64,000 nt of DNA from Chitinophaga nivalis (GCF_025989125.1 NZ_JAPDNR010000001.1:4384301-4448300); one strand, 5' to 3'. Shown: positions 1 through 8,460, numbered from the stretch's first letter. Notes: generated by a model not told the origin, from the letters alone. Numbers and translations: made by a program.

Positions 1-147
1 TTTAATAATCATGCAATACTTTTTTAGGATGCCCTATAGCGTTAATATAAATGATGACAGCTACCGGTGGGCAGACATATAATAATTACCGGCGCTGTGA
101 TGATAGCGTTGAATATTTTTCGGCGTAATACAGTGTAGGTGCGTTGA
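1..147. other. Window edge, no gene seen
   Basis: No convincing reading frame enters from the left edge. The sequence is the downstream flank of the minus-strand gene ending at 148. I see no clear hairpin with a T-tract. Confidence 0.4.
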
Positions 148-789
148 TCAGGCTTTACTATCCAATATGTGCTTAAACGTCGTCATCGTTGTGAAAAGAT
201 TGTTTCTGATAATCGGATCCGCTACCCATCTGGGCACTTTGGCACTCCGGTCGGAGGAGATGAAGTAACTGATTTTTACCAGGCCATTGCTTTGTTCTTC
301 TACCACCCATTTACCGCGGGTACCGCAGATACGGGTGACGTTGTTGTAAACAGGGAACTTGTTGTTGATGACACTTTCAAAAGTGATCTCCCCTGATTTG
401 TCACTGTTATTGTTTTTACGGAGCTGGTGCAGCAGATAACAATCCTGATCGCCGAAAGGCCAGGGGATATTATATTTAATATAGGTGATCCAGCTGTTGC
501 TGTTGTCGCCCGGCATGATCCGGTAAGCTTTGGCATGTGAATTCCAGACAGGTCCCTGCTGCTGATCGATCAATAGCTGGGAGATAGCACTGATACCGGA
601 TTTTGCGAAAAAGGTAGCCTTGATTTCCCGAACGGAATTGCCGGCAGCATCCGGGAGCCAGCGTTCATACAGTGAAACGGAAGGGTCCTGCTTCACCAGT
701 TTAAAATCGGAACCGGTAACAGTATGCGCGTGTACGGCTGTGATAACAGTAAACAGTAGTAGGGTGACGAACAGATATTGCCTCTTCAT
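148..789 (-). CDS. Secreted START-like lipid-binding domain protein
   Basis: The 213-residue product begins with an Arg-Lys n-region, a hydrophobic stretch and an AHA-type cleavage site near residue 22, so it is probably exported. The rest resembles a START/Bet v1-like domain: an aromatic PWPFGDQD motif in the middle, where START proteins carry PWPFxxRD, and a C-terminal helix after the VPRWVADP stretch. START domains bind lipids or other hydrophobic ligands; the ligand here is unknown. A start 51 bases further upstream is possible, but would put a polar extension before the signal peptide, so the ATG at 789 is preferred. It stands alone, divergent from the lanthipeptide precursor. Family assignment is from motif recognition and is moderately sure. 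Confidence 0.6.
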   Translation of the reverse strand: MKRQYLFVTLLLFTVITAVHAHTVTGSDFKLVKQDPSVSLYERWLPDAAGNSVREIKATFFAKSGISAISQLLIDQQQGPVWNSHAKAYRIMPGDNSNSWITYIKYNIPWPFGDQDCYLLHQLRKNNNSDKSGEITFESVINNKFPVYNNVTRICGTRGKWVVEEQSNGLVKISYFISSDRSAKVPRWVADPIIRNNLFTTMTTFKHILDSKA

Positions 790-1028
790 ATAATTACAAT
801 TTAATATCATTGTCAAACAGAAATCAGATGTAGGCGCCATATTAATGACACGCGAATAATGATTTCCCCCTACGCAACAGCAAAAAGTAACTGAAATAAA
901 AAAAAATAACCCGCCGGCGCTGCAGGAGGTTGTTGGTGATTCCGGTATTTTGGTCTATCTTTTATAATACTTCCCCGTTATATTCCGTTAACCTGTATAT
1001 TTTTTCTATCTCTCAAAAGTTAAATGTT

Positions 1029-1178
1029 ATGAAAAAAGCATCTCCCAAAAAACTGAACCTGGGTAAACGCAGGATCTCCGGATTAAATGTCTCCCTTACG
1101 CCTGTACAACAGGGTGCTGTGAAATTTACCTTTTATACCCGCTGTACTTTCTGCGAAACAGAGCCCACGAATTGTTAG
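1029..1178 (+). CDS. Orphan class I lanthipeptide-type precursor peptide
   Basis: A 49-residue peptide. Its N-terminal half is Lys-rich and carries KKLNLGKRRISGLN, which fits the KKLxLxKxxIxxLN leader of Bacteroidota class I lanthipeptides such as pinensins from Chitinophaga. The C-terminal half is rich in Ser/Thr (VSLTPV, KFTFYTR, TEPTN) and has Cys at positions 39, 42 and 49, the last being the C-terminal residue. That suits dehydration of Ser/Thr and thioether ring formation. No LanB, LanC, peptidase or transporter gene lies nearby, so modification would need enzymes encoded elsewhere. The ATG at 1029 is chosen because it places the leader motif correctly; an upstream in-frame start at 930 would add a non-leader extension. 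A stem-loop follows the stop. The leader match is seen directly; the modification is inferred. Confidence 0.62.
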   Translation: MKKASPKKLNLGKRRISGLNVSLTPVQQGAVKFTFYTRCTFCETEPTNC

Positions 1179-1180
1179 TG

Positions 1181-1230
1181 CGTCATACCCACCAGGACCG
1201 GCAGCTGTTTGCAGGCCCTGGTGGATGACG
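1181..1230. terminator. Bidirectional hairpin between convergent genes
   Basis: Arms CGTCAT/CCACCAGG and CCTGGTGG/ATGACG pair with a two-base bulge around a 20-base loop. It sits between the stop of the precursor peptide and the stop of the minus-strand peroxidase. There is no strong T-tract. Confidence 0.5.
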
Positions 1231-1234
1231 GTAT

Positions 1235-2473
1235 TTAATCCTTGAAAGGATTGGCATACCGCGGATCTTTCGTCATCTGATGATCTGTTAATGTTTTCAG
1301 AAAGGCGATGATATCTTTTTTATCCTGCGCACTTAAATGAATACCGCCACTGGATAATCCGCCCAGCTGTATGCCGATGTTCGGATTTTGTTTCACACCT
1401 GTGGAATAGTGTTCCAGCGTAGCATCCAGGGTGGCAAACCGGCCATCGTGCATATAGGGAGCGGTCAGCTCCACATTTCTCAGCGACGGAATTTTGAAGG
1501 TACCCTGGTCTTCCGGCAGGTGCGTGATTTCACCGATGCCTTTATCTGTGTAGTTGGTTTCCAGTCCGTTGTTGGAACCGAAGCCCCTGTTTCTGCCGGA
1601 ATTATCCACGATCAGGTAAGAGGGCGTCTGGCCGAAGGTAGCATTGGCCAGATCACTGTGGCATTCTGTACAGAAGTTGACGCTGAGTAAACGTCTGCCC
1701 CTGTTTTCTTCGGCTGTGAAGGCTGCAAAGTTATTGGCCACGCCTTCATCATAGGCGGAACGAAACGAAACAATACTCCGGAGAAACTGAGACAAGGCAC
1801 GGCTGATTTTATCGGCAGTAACAGCCGGTGAACCAAAAGCAGCGCGGAATAAACCAGGGTAGTAGGTGGTAGCGCCCAGCTTTTGCTCCAGCGCCGGTAA
1901 ATCAGGCATCCCCATTTCTAAATGATCCAGGATCGGCATCAGCGTCTGTGTTTCCAGGTTGGCCGCCCGCATATCCCAGAACATGTTTTTGTCTTTGAAA
2001 AAACGCACATTCACGAGCGACATGGAATTACGGCGGGTAAGCCGGCCATCGAAGCCTTCGGAAAATGCGACGCCGTCTGTAAAGGCTTTATCCTGATGAT
2101 GACAGGATGCACAGGCGGTTTTATTGTTGACAGATAATAGTTTATCATAGAATAGTACCCGGCCGAGTGTGGCGCCCGTATTGGTAATAGGGTTGTCGTC
2201 GGGCGTATTGTCGATGTCCGGATTGTTACGCAGAAACTGTTGCAGATAAGGCGGCATCTCCTGCCCGGTATGTACATAATTATATAATACTGCCGGTAAC
2301 TGTGGCGTATGGTCAGCCGGTATCTGTCCGGGATCGCCGCCTGGCGCAGGTGTGGGCGTTGAGGTGCCGGGAGTTGCTTCCTGATCTTTTTTACAGGCGG
2401 GGATGTACAATAATATCATCCCTGCCAGCAACAGCAGGGAGGTACAGGTGCGTTTGCTGAGTGGTCGCTTCAT
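1235..2473 (-). CDS. Di-haem cytochrome c peroxidase/MauG-family lipoprotein
   Basis: A 412-residue protein of the bacterial CCP/MauG family. A signal peptide ends in a lipobox with Cys27 (IPAC followed by KKD), predicting a lipoprotein facing the periplasm or cell surface. After a Pro/Thr-rich linker, residues 100-125 carry the GRxLFYDxxLS motif and the first haem site, CASCH (121-125). The second haem site is CTECH (268-272). CCPs reduce hydrogen peroxide using two c-type haems; MauG homologues instead oxidise protein or small-molecule substrates, and the sequence alone does not decide which. It diverges from an ECF sigma/FecR operon, sharing a 117-base intergenic region with a perfect inverted repeat, so co-regulation is possible. 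A second family member lies at 24226-25191. Confidence 0.9.
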   Translation of the reverse strand: MKRPLSKRTCTSLLLLAGMILLYIPACKKDQEATPGTSTPTPAPGGDPGQIPADHTPQLPAVLYNYVHTGQEMPPYLQQFLRNNPDIDNTPDDNPITNTGATLGRVLFYDKLLSVNNKTACASCHHQDKAFTDGVAFSEGFDGRLTRRNSMSLVNVRFFKDKNMFWDMRAANLETQTLMPILDHLEMGMPDLPALEQKLGATTYYPGLFRAAFGSPAVTADKISRALSQFLRSIVSFRSAYDEGVANNFAAFTAEENRGRRLLSVNFCTECHSDLANATFGQTPSYLIVDNSGRNRGFGSNNGLETNYTDKGIGEITHLPEDQGTFKIPSLRNVELTAPYMHDGRFATLDATLEHYSTGVKQNPNIGIQLGGLSSGGIHLSAQDKKDIIAFLKTLTDHQMTKDPRYANPFKD

Positions 2474-2514
2474 ATAGGTGAATTGATATCAGCTGTTACA
2501 CCTGGAATAACATT

Positions 2515-2556
2515 TACCCTTATCGTATAAATTTTTTTTTTAAAGAGATAAGGGTA
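2515..2556. promoter_or_regulatory. Inverted repeat in the peroxidase/sigma intergenic region
   Basis: Perfect 10-base arms TACCCTTATC (2515-2524) and GATAAGGGTA (2547-2556) enclose a 22-base A/T-rich centre containing a T-run. It lies between two divergent genes, where a terminator would serve nothing, so an operator or a leader structure is more likely. Confidence 0.4.
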
Positions 2557-2590
2557 TTTAATTTTTGACGTGTATCATTTACGTAACTTG

Positions 2591-3169
2591 ATGGCAATAA
2601 CTGTAACCGCGTTTAAATTGGACTTACAACAGGATAAACTGGCAGAGGCAGCGGAAAGATACTTTCATACCTATTTTGAAGGGTTACACCGGTACGCCTT
2701 TACAATGCTGAAAGACAACGATGATGCAAAAGATGCTGTACAGACGGTATTTCTCCGGCTGTGGGAAAAACAGACTTTACTGAACGAACAACAGTCGGTA
2801 AAATCCTATTTGTATACAGCCGTGTATAATCAATGTCTGAATATGAAACGGCATGATAAGATAAAAGAACGGTACATGACCGCACAGCACGGGGACACGG
2901 GGGACCCTGGTAATCCTTTGATCAGCAAGGAAACCAGCCGGCAGATTCTGGCGCTGATAGGTACTTTGCCGCCACAATGCCGGCTGATCTTTTCCAAAAG
3001 CAGGTTTGAGGAAATGAAGTATGCAGAGATAGCCGCAGACATGGGACTATCTGTGAAAACCGTGGAAGCGCAGATGGGAAAAGCATTGAAGATCCTACGG
3101 GAAAAGCTGGCCCCCTTGCTGATAGTAATGATTATTTTTTTCACCCTATACAAAAGCGGATGCTTATAA
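2591..3169 (+). CDS. ECF RNA polymerase sigma factor (FecI/RpoE type)
   Basis: A 192-residue sigma-70 family protein. Region 2 is recognisable in DNDDAKDAVQTVFLRLWEK and region 4 in the C-terminal helix-turn-helix around FEEMKYAEIAADMGLSVKTV. The C-terminus ends in an unusual hydrophobic stretch (LLIVMIIFFTLY), giving a possible membrane-proximal tail. The ATG at 2591 is preferred over a GTG at 2570. FecR follows after 10 bases. This is the standard Bacteroidota cell-surface signalling pair, but no SusC-type receptor with an STN plug follows; a stand-alone STN protein does. Confidence 0.9.
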   Translation: MAITVTAFKLDLQQDKLAEAAERYFHTYFEGLHRYAFTMLKDNDDAKDAVQTVFLRLWEKQTLLNEQQSVKSYLYTAVYNQCLNMKRHDKIKERYMTAQHGDTGDPGNPLISKETSRQILALIGTLPPQCRLIFSKSRFEEMKYAEIAADMGLSVKTVEAQMGKALKILREKLAPLLIVMIIFFTLYKSGCL

Positions 3170-3179
3170 TTTTAAACAG

Positions 3180-4175
3180 ATGAGCACTCTTAGTCATAAC
3201 CAGGAAGATTTTGAATTGTTGGGAAAATATTTATCCGGCGAAGCATCTCCGGAAGAAGCAATCACTGTGGATGACTGGCTGGCAGCAGATCCTGCTAACC
3301 GGCTATTGTTTGATCAGATAAGTACGATCTGGTATGAGGTGGTACAACACCGGCATATATTACCGGACAAAGAAAAAGTCCTGTTGGAAATCCAACGGCA
3401 TTTTCCGCAGCTGACCATCCAGCGAAGACCCATTGCAAAACCCAACCGGTATTGGTGGGGCGTAGCAGCGGGCATGTTATTGCTGATCGGCGCCGCGACC
3501 TTTTTCTTTCTGGTGAAAACCCATCAGCCGGATACCACCTACATCAGCCTGAATGCCAAAGCAGGCGTGTTGCGTGATACCTTGCCGGATCAATCACTGG
3601 TGGTAGTCAACAGCTATGGCGGCATCAGTTATCCGGCAGATTTTAACCACAAGGAAAGATCCTTACACCTGACCGGCGAAGCATGGTTTGATGTAACGGC
3701 ATCCGCCACCAAACCTTTTATTGTGCGGGCAGGCGCCATCGCCGTGAAGGTATTGGGCACCTCCTTTAATGTAAAGGAAAGTAAAGATGGAGTGGAAGTA
3801 ACTGTGAAAACAGGCGCCGTACTGATGTATCGTGGCAGTCGGCAGCTAACCGTGAAAGCCGGCCAGCGGGGCGTATACCAGGCTGCCAGTGAGCAGTTTT
3901 CCCTGATACAGCGTTTCGACATCAATCCTATTGGTTACGCTACACGGGTATTCAACTTTGAAAATGCCACGCTGAAAGAAATAATTATCCAGTTGGAGAA
4001 AGCCTATGGCATTCATGTGGTGCTGGAAAATGAAAAACTGAACAGCTGTACCATGAGTAGTCTTTTTGAGAATAAATCTGTGCGATATATCTTTGACGTT
4101 ATATCAATTACGTTGAACGTTGAATGCAGATTTGAGAACAACACGGTGTATATCACTGGTGCTGGATGTAGCTAG
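3180..4175 (+). CDS. FecR-family anti-sigma factor
   Basis: A 331-residue protein with a cytoplasmic N-terminal region, one membrane span near residues 88-108 (WWGVAAGMLLLIGAATFFFLV), a periplasmic FecR domain (around LTGEAWFDVTASATKPFIV and VLGTSFNVKE) and a C-terminal DUF4974-type domain (FNFENATLKEIIIQLEKAYG). FecR proteins hold the cognate ECF sigma factor at the membrane and release it when an outer-membrane signal arrives. The gene is 10 bases downstream of the sigma gene, and its 3' end overlaps the start of the STN protein, so the three are likely co-translated. Confidence 0.92.
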   Translation: MSTLSHNQEDFELLGKYLSGEASPEEAITVDDWLAADPANRLLFDQISTIWYEVVQHRHILPDKEKVLLEIQRHFPQLTIQRRPIAKPNRYWWGVAAGMLLLIGAATFFFLVKTHQPDTTYISLNAKAGVLRDTLPDQSLVVVNSYGGISYPADFNHKERSLHLTGEAWFDVTASATKPFIVRAGAIAVKVLGTSFNVKESKDGVEVTVKTGAVLMYRGSRQLTVKAGQRGVYQAASEQFSLIQRFDINPIGYATRVFNFENATLKEIIIQLEKAYGIHVVLENEKLNSCTMSSLFENKSVRYIFDVISITLNVECRFENNTVYITGAGCS

Positions 4176-5766
4176 TTACATAACAGGAAGCCTATTATTA
4201 TTGACGTGGGGGCTACCCACCTATGCACAGCAAAACAACGGCCTGCAGAAAAAGATCCTGCCAGCTGCCGCTAATATCCGATTCGATTCGCTGCTGTTGC
4301 AGATTACCCGGCATACAGGGGTCCGGTTTTCTGTGAACACACGAAAGTTTCCGCCATCAAAGATCATTCATGTAAAAAAAGAATGGCAATCGGTATCGCA
4401 ATTGCTGGAAGAGATAAAAACGTATACGGGTAGTAGTTATACCCTGATTGGCAGCCACGTGGTATTTGTAGATCAGCCGCTCCGGCAGCCCATACCGGTG
4501 GCGGTAAAACCAGCCGGGAATCCTACACCCGCAGTGGTGAAAAATAAGGTATTACCTGTGGTCAGCAAAACAACGATCCGGTCACTCCCGTCCATGCAAC
4601 CAATAACACGTCCGGATACACCGGTATTGATAATATCGGTTGCAGATACCATTCCGATACTGGTTAAACGCCGGGATAGCATACCCGCATTTCGGGATAG
4701 CGTGCTGGCTATCGGCCGGCGCCGGGATAGTGTGAACCGTTTTTGGGATAGCGTGCTGGTTATCGGCCGGCGAAGGGATAGTGTGAATCGTTTTTGGGAT
4801 AGCGTCCCCGTTTTTGGCCGGCGGCATACACCTCGCAATACGGCGGGATGGGAATGGTCACTGCCAGGCTGGGAACGTGATCGTTGGTGGTCATTCACCG
4901 GAAACAGCGACGATACCAGATACAGGGGCTTTGCAGGATTGGGGTATGCGCACGCGGGGCTTACCTGGCCATCTTTTCGTTTTCGGGGAGGTTTTCTGTC
5001 TGATTCATCGCGGAAACACCGGATGATTACGTTCGGCAGCGATACGTTACATAAAGAGCCGGTAGATGCTGCCACTGCCAGTGATCAGCAGCAGGCAGCG
5101 AAGAAAAATAACCAGGCGTTGCAACAAAAGCCGGCTCTTAAAACAACCGAAAGAAAATCCATTTTTGCTTTCCTGAAACGGCCGGAAGGTGGCCCATACC
5201 GTCATACCACCATCAACACAAGAGGAGCCTGGCGGAAACCTTTTATCAAAGCAGGGGTGGCCGGATCAGAGTCATTTTATGTAAGTCCTGAATTACAGGC
5301 CGGCATTCCCTTATTATATGGGATCATCAATTACAGTACTAATTTCCAGCTGTCTTTTGTCCGTTATGGCGCCGGCACCTCTATACGTTTGTCAGACGAC
5401 TGGCGGCTGCAGTTAATGGCTACTACGGGTCGCATGGAGCGATCATTTGATACTGCCGGCATCTATGACCGGAAGGTGAAAATAGAATTACATAAGCTGG
5501 CTTTTATGACAGAGAAAAAGACAAATGGGCCATTCGTTTTTCAATTCGGAGTTTCCTTTAATTTAATGCACACCATTTATTACCGGTATGGCATGCTTTC
5601 CGCGCCATATGTGTCAGAATGGGACGCAGACAGGAAGTATCATTTCTTTAAACCGCCTTATTACATCGGGCCCAGTTATACGGGGGGAGATCAACGAACG
5701 ATCAAAATGTGGTTGGGTATACAGGCAGGTGTATTTTATCGGCTGAACCTTTCAAAGAATCGTTAA
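4120..5766 (+). CDS. STN-domain protein with internal repeats and possible outer-membrane barrel
   Basis: A 548-residue protein. It has an N-terminal hydrophobic segment ending in YAQ, then a secretin/TonB short N-terminal (STN) domain of about 60 residues (IRFDSLLLQITRHTGVRFSV, then VKKEWQSVSQLLEEIKTYTG). A Pro/Val-rich linker leads into three 17-residue RRDS-x-FxDS-x-IGR repeats. The last 170 residues alternate hydrophobic and polar residues as in a small outer-membrane beta barrel. STN domains normally sit at the front of TonB receptors and contact FecR; here the domain is detached from any receptor. The ATG overlaps fecR by 56 bases; a GTG at 4159 would shorten the overlap. The barrel assignment is inferred. 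Confidence 0.6.
   Translation: MNADLRTTRCISLVLDVASYITGSLLLLTWGLPTYAQQNNGLQKKILPAAANIRFDSLLLQITRHTGVRFSVNTRKFPPSKIIHVKKEWQSVSQLLEEIKTYTGSSYTLIGSHVVFVDQPLRQPIPVAVKPAGNPTPAVVKNKVLPVVSKTTIRSLPSMQPITRPDTPVLIISVADTIPILVKRRDSIPAFRDSVLAIGRRRDSVNRFWDSVLVIGRRRDSVNRFWDSVPVFGRRHTPRNTAGWEWSLPGWERDRWWSFTGNSDDTRYRGFAGLGYAHAGLTWPSFRFRGGFLSDSSRKHRMITFGSDTLHKEPVDAATASDQQQAAKKNNQALQQKPALKTTERKSIFAFLKRPEGGPYRHTTINTRGAWRKPFIKAGVAGSESFYVSPELQAGIPLLYGIINYSTNFQLSFVRYGAGTSIRLSDDWRLQLMATTGRMERSFDTAGIYDRKVKIELHKLAFMTEKKTNGPFVFQFGVSFNLMHTIYYRYGMLSAPYVSEWDADRKYHFFKPPYYIGPSYTGGDQRTIKMWLGIQAGVFYRLNLSKNR
4669..4821 (+). repeat. Three tandem 51-base coding repeats
   Basis: Units at 4669-4719, 4720-4770 and 4771-4821 each encode 17 residues of the form RRDSVNRFWDSVLVIGR. 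Units 2 and 3 are nearly identical; unit 1 is more diverged. The unit keeps the reading frame, so copy number could vary without breaking the gene. Confidence 0.9.
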
Positions 5767-5779
5767 CCCCGTAAGCCGG

Positions 5780-5827
5780 ACCATCCCGAATAGATTTTTC
5801 TATCAGCAAATATGCGATCGGGATGGT
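5780..5827 (+). terminator. Stem-loop after the STN gene
   Basis: Perfect 10-base arms flank a 28-base loop, starting 14 bases after the stop at 5766. There is no T-tract after the stem, so efficiency is uncertain. Confidence 0.4.
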
Positions 5828-6192
5828 ATACTGTGTAATAAAATGGACAAACCCCATGACCCGCTGCCTCGCTGTTTTTCAACGCGCTTTATGGAAGTAT
5901 TGATGTATTTGATTCAGGAAAGGATTACCGCGTGCAGAAGAAAATAAGAAAAGAGATAGCGATGCCGCTTAGAGTTATCCGGCAGTACATCACAGCATCT
6001 TGAATGGAGCGTATACAAACTGTAATAGAATGGGATAGAATCAGTTGGTGTGCTGTTGGTGGTGAAGTGCGTATCGGCTTGTCTGAAAAATGCAGGCGTA
6101 TATGGCAGCGCAGAAAGTATGATTGTTATAAACAGTATTGACCGGTGGTCAATGATGATGGATATTAAAAAGGATCGCTTTAAGGAGATATG

Positions 6193-6222
6193 AAAAAGCC
6201 TGCAAGCATTAAACTTGCAGGC
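6193..6222 (-). terminator. Rho-independent terminator, minus strand
   Basis: GCCTGCAAG (6198-6206) and CTTGCAGGC (6214-6222) form a 9-bp stem with a 7-base loop. On the minus strand the stem is followed by a run of five T. It lies about 410 bases beyond the end of the gene at 6636, with a 28-codon ORF in between. Confidence 0.7.
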
Positions 6223-6262
6223 TGAGGATACTTAATGGGTAAGTATAATAAAGTGAATGTTA

Positions 6263-6349
6263 TTACAGTGTATGGATAATATTGTTGAATACCCCGCGGG
6301 ATAATGTTTTCAGGTGAACGTTATGGGAAATGCCGGTGGGTACTTTCAT
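6263..6349 (-). CDS. Possible 28-residue peptide gene
   Basis: ATG at 6349 reads 28 codons to TAA: MKVPTGISHNVHLKTLSRGV and eight more residues. A minus-strand terminator begins about 40 bases after the stop. The peptide is basic with many hydrophobic residues and resembles no family I know. An ORF this short could be chance; the terminator is the main support. Confidence 0.22.
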   Translation of the reverse strand: MKVPTGISHNVHLKTLSRGVFNNIIHTL

Positions 6350-6635
6350 AAAAAAGGTCGTTTTGAGACAAACAAAATTTAAATCAGTGCAGTTATTAAA
6401 ACCCGGTGAATTTATTTTATCGAAAGAAGATAACTGCATTTTGTCTGTTAAATCAGGAACGAAAATTAATATTTATTAAAGTTATAAAAATTCCCACATT
6501 TTCCAAAAAAAATAAAAAAGTAAAAAGCAGGGAACAATGATTTTTTAAAATCGGTGTGCGATACAAATGTGATCACAAAGCAGCGGTATCATTTTTTGCT
6601 AAAACAGGCCGACCGGCTGTTTGGCCGCAGGAGGA

Positions 6636-7385
6636 TCAATCGTTATACAATGGCAGATAGCCATAATTTCCTGTGCTGTTTTGCAGAGCGGTGAAAAAAA
6701 TGTTGCTGATGTTCACGCCCGGATCAGTTGCAGGAACAACCGAGAACAACGAATCATTGGTAGTGGTGTCAAGGCTCATCGCGTAGGTGGTAGTGGTCCC
6801 ATCTTCATAAAGGATGTTGGCATTCACGGTAAAGTCCTCCGGTAGCCAATAGGAAGTGGGAAGTCCCTGTGTGATTTTGCAGCCACACATCATCGTTACA
6901 TATACACAGATGCTGCCATCGGATTGAATGCTACCGTTGGTTACCAGCAAACCGGGTACGGGTATAATGAGCCGGAAAGCGCTTTGTTGGGGAAGCAATA
7001 ACAAGGATTGTGTGAGTAACAAGGGCGCACCAAAGGGTAGGGGAATACTGGCTGAAAGTGTACCGCTTTGTGCCACTTCCGGAAGTACCAGATCGCCGGT
7101 GGCCGCAATGGTATAAGTGGTGGGTTGTAAGTAATTAACGTTGGTGGGTTGTCCGTTGACAGCCGGTGTAATGATGGGCCACGAAGAAGAGCAGCCTGGT
7201 ACGAAGTTGTCCGAAATGAATCCATCGTTGGCAATTGCTAACGGAGGGCCATATGATAAGGGAGTTGTGCTGTTGTCATCATAAGTGAAAATGACTGTGA
7301 TGTTTTCAGGTTGGAAAGCATGTGGTCCCAGAAATTTACCACCTGTTGCCTGCAGGTATACGGTAATAGGTGCAGTGGATAGCAT
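6636..7385 (-). CDS. Uncharacterised 249-residue protein
   Basis: I do not recognise the family. The product has no signal peptide or membrane segment. It is rich in Thr, Pro, Asn and beta-type sequence, with YDDNSTT near the start, a long hydrophobic-alternating middle, and a Cys cluster (MCGCK) about 70% along, reminiscent of small-metal or disulfide sites. The second half repeats the theme of the first (ITVIFTYDDNSTTPL and VNANILYEDGTTTTY), suggesting two similar beta domains. The ATG at 7385 is the only good start. It is transcribed alone, with a 160-base gap to the hydrolase upstream on the same strand. Confidence 0.7.
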   Translation of the reverse strand: MLSTAPITVYLQATGGKFLGPHAFQPENITVIFTYDDNSTTPLSYGPPLAIANDGFISDNFVPGCSSSWPIITPAVNGQPTNVNYLQPTTYTIAATGDLVLPEVAQSGTLSASIPLPFGAPLLLTQSLLLLPQQSAFRLIIPVPGLLVTNGSIQSDGSICVYVTMMCGCKITQGLPTSYWLPEDFTVNANILYEDGTTTTYAMSLDTTTNDSLFSVVPATDPGVNISNIFFTALQNSTGNYGYLPLYND

Positions 7386-7545
7386 AACATTTTTTTAAGG
7401 AGTCAGTAAAGAGCAGTAATGCAATACTGCTGTATGAAGTTACAACTATTCAATTGTTTTACAGGAGGGCACCGGAATGGATGTTATACAGGATATCCCG
7501 GATACGTAAAGTGCATATCCGGGATAGGGAAAGGTCGTTGCTCTT

Positions 7546-8442
7546 TTAGGGTAATTGTTGGGTAAGGAAATCATGAATCAGGGTAGCCACGGTACCATGT
7601 TCTTCCTCCAGCAGAAAATGTCCGGCATCCAGGATATGCAAGGAGGCATTGGGTAAATCGCGCAGGAAGGCTTCTGCACCAGGTGTCAGGAATATCCGGT
7701 CATTCTTTCCCCAGATGATCAGGGCAGGTGGCTGATATTGTCTGAAGTAGGCATGCCAGCTATCGTACTGCTTAAAGTTAGTGTAGTAGTTGGCAAACAG
7801 GATGGTTTGTATCTCGAGGTAGCCAGGCCTGCTGAGGAAGTAGTGATCCATGGTCCAGGCATCGGGGCTGATCTTTTCCGGATGTGCTGCTTCCAGCAGG
7901 TATTGTGATTTGATATCGTCGAAGGAAAGCATGTGTTGTACCAGGGAACGGATGGCCGTGAGATCGCCTGCTTCCATCAGTTGACGGGCCTGCTGTACCT
8001 GTGGGGCCAGGCCTTCCAGATAAGCGTTGGCATTTTGGACCAGCAGCGCCTGTATTTGTTGCGGTCTTTTGCTGGCGATGCGGAAACCAATCGGGCCTCC
8101 ATAATCCTGCATATATAAACTCACCTGTTGTAAGCCAATGGCATCCATGAACTGTTCCATGAGGCCAGCCAGGTAGTCGAATGTGTAGGTAAACTGATCC
8201 GGTGCCGGACTGCTGCTGTGTCCAAATCCCGGATAATCCGGCGCCACCACATAGTAGTTGGCTGCGAGGTCATTGATCAGGTTGCGGTACATATAAGACG
8301 AAGCCGGAAAGCCATGTAACAGGAGGATGGCGGGCCGGGAAGGATCACCCGCTTCGCGGTAAAATATATCTACATTACCGAGCCGGATGCTTTTGAAACG
8401 GGCGCTTGTTACAGCTGTTGGAAAGGTGGAAGTGTTTGTCAT
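7546..8442 (-). CDS. Alpha/beta hydrolase, haloalkane dehalogenase/epoxide hydrolase-like
   Basis: A 298-residue alpha/beta-hydrolase fold enzyme. The oxyanion-hole motif is HGFP (43-46). The nucleophile elbow is QDYGGPIG with Asp113, the catalytic acid is probably Asp248 in WGKNDR, and the base is His275 in DAGH. An Asp rather than Ser nucleophile places it with haloalkane dehalogenases and epoxide hydrolases rather than esterases; the true substrate cannot be told. No signal peptide, so cytoplasmic. The promoter region contains two GTAC-centred palindromes (8461-8476 and 8560-8587), so expression is probably controlled by a repressor encoded elsewhere. Confidence 0.88.
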   Translation of the reverse strand: MTNTSTFPTAVTSARFKSIRLGNVDIFYREAGDPSRPAILLLHGFPASSYMYRNLINDLAANYYVVAPDYPGFGHSSSPAPDQFTYTFDYLAGLMEQFMDAIGLQQVSLYMQDYGGPIGFRIASKRPQQIQALLVQNANAYLEGLAPQVQQARQLMEAGDLTAIRSLVQHMLSFDDIKSQYLLEAAHPEKISPDAWTMDHYFLSRPGYLEIQTILFANYYTNFKQYDSWHAYFRQYQPPALIIWGKNDRIFLTPGAEAFLRDLPNASLHILDAGHFLLEEEHGTVATLIHDFLTQQLP

Positions 8443-8460
8443 GGTATTTTTATTTTATTG

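Larger units (their letters stand above)
5767..6635. other. Gene-poor intergenic region
   Basis: No gene of convincing quality in 869 bases. It holds a stem-loop just after the STN gene (arms ACCATCCCGA at 5780-5789 and TCGGGATGGT at 5818-5827), a minus-strand terminator at 6193-6222 and a 28-codon minus-strand ORF at 6263-6349. The right part (about 6360-6560) is very A/T-rich. Confidence 0.5.

Noticed and set aside
4473..5075. 200-codon antisense ORF inside the STN gene
   Set aside because: It mirrors the repeat-containing sense gene and has an antisense-type composition (Ser/Arg/Thr-rich); a shadow.
6004..6141. 45-codon plus-strand ORF
   Set aside because: Unusual composition (many Arg, Trp, Cys), no terminator or promoter of its own, and no recognisable motif; likely chance.
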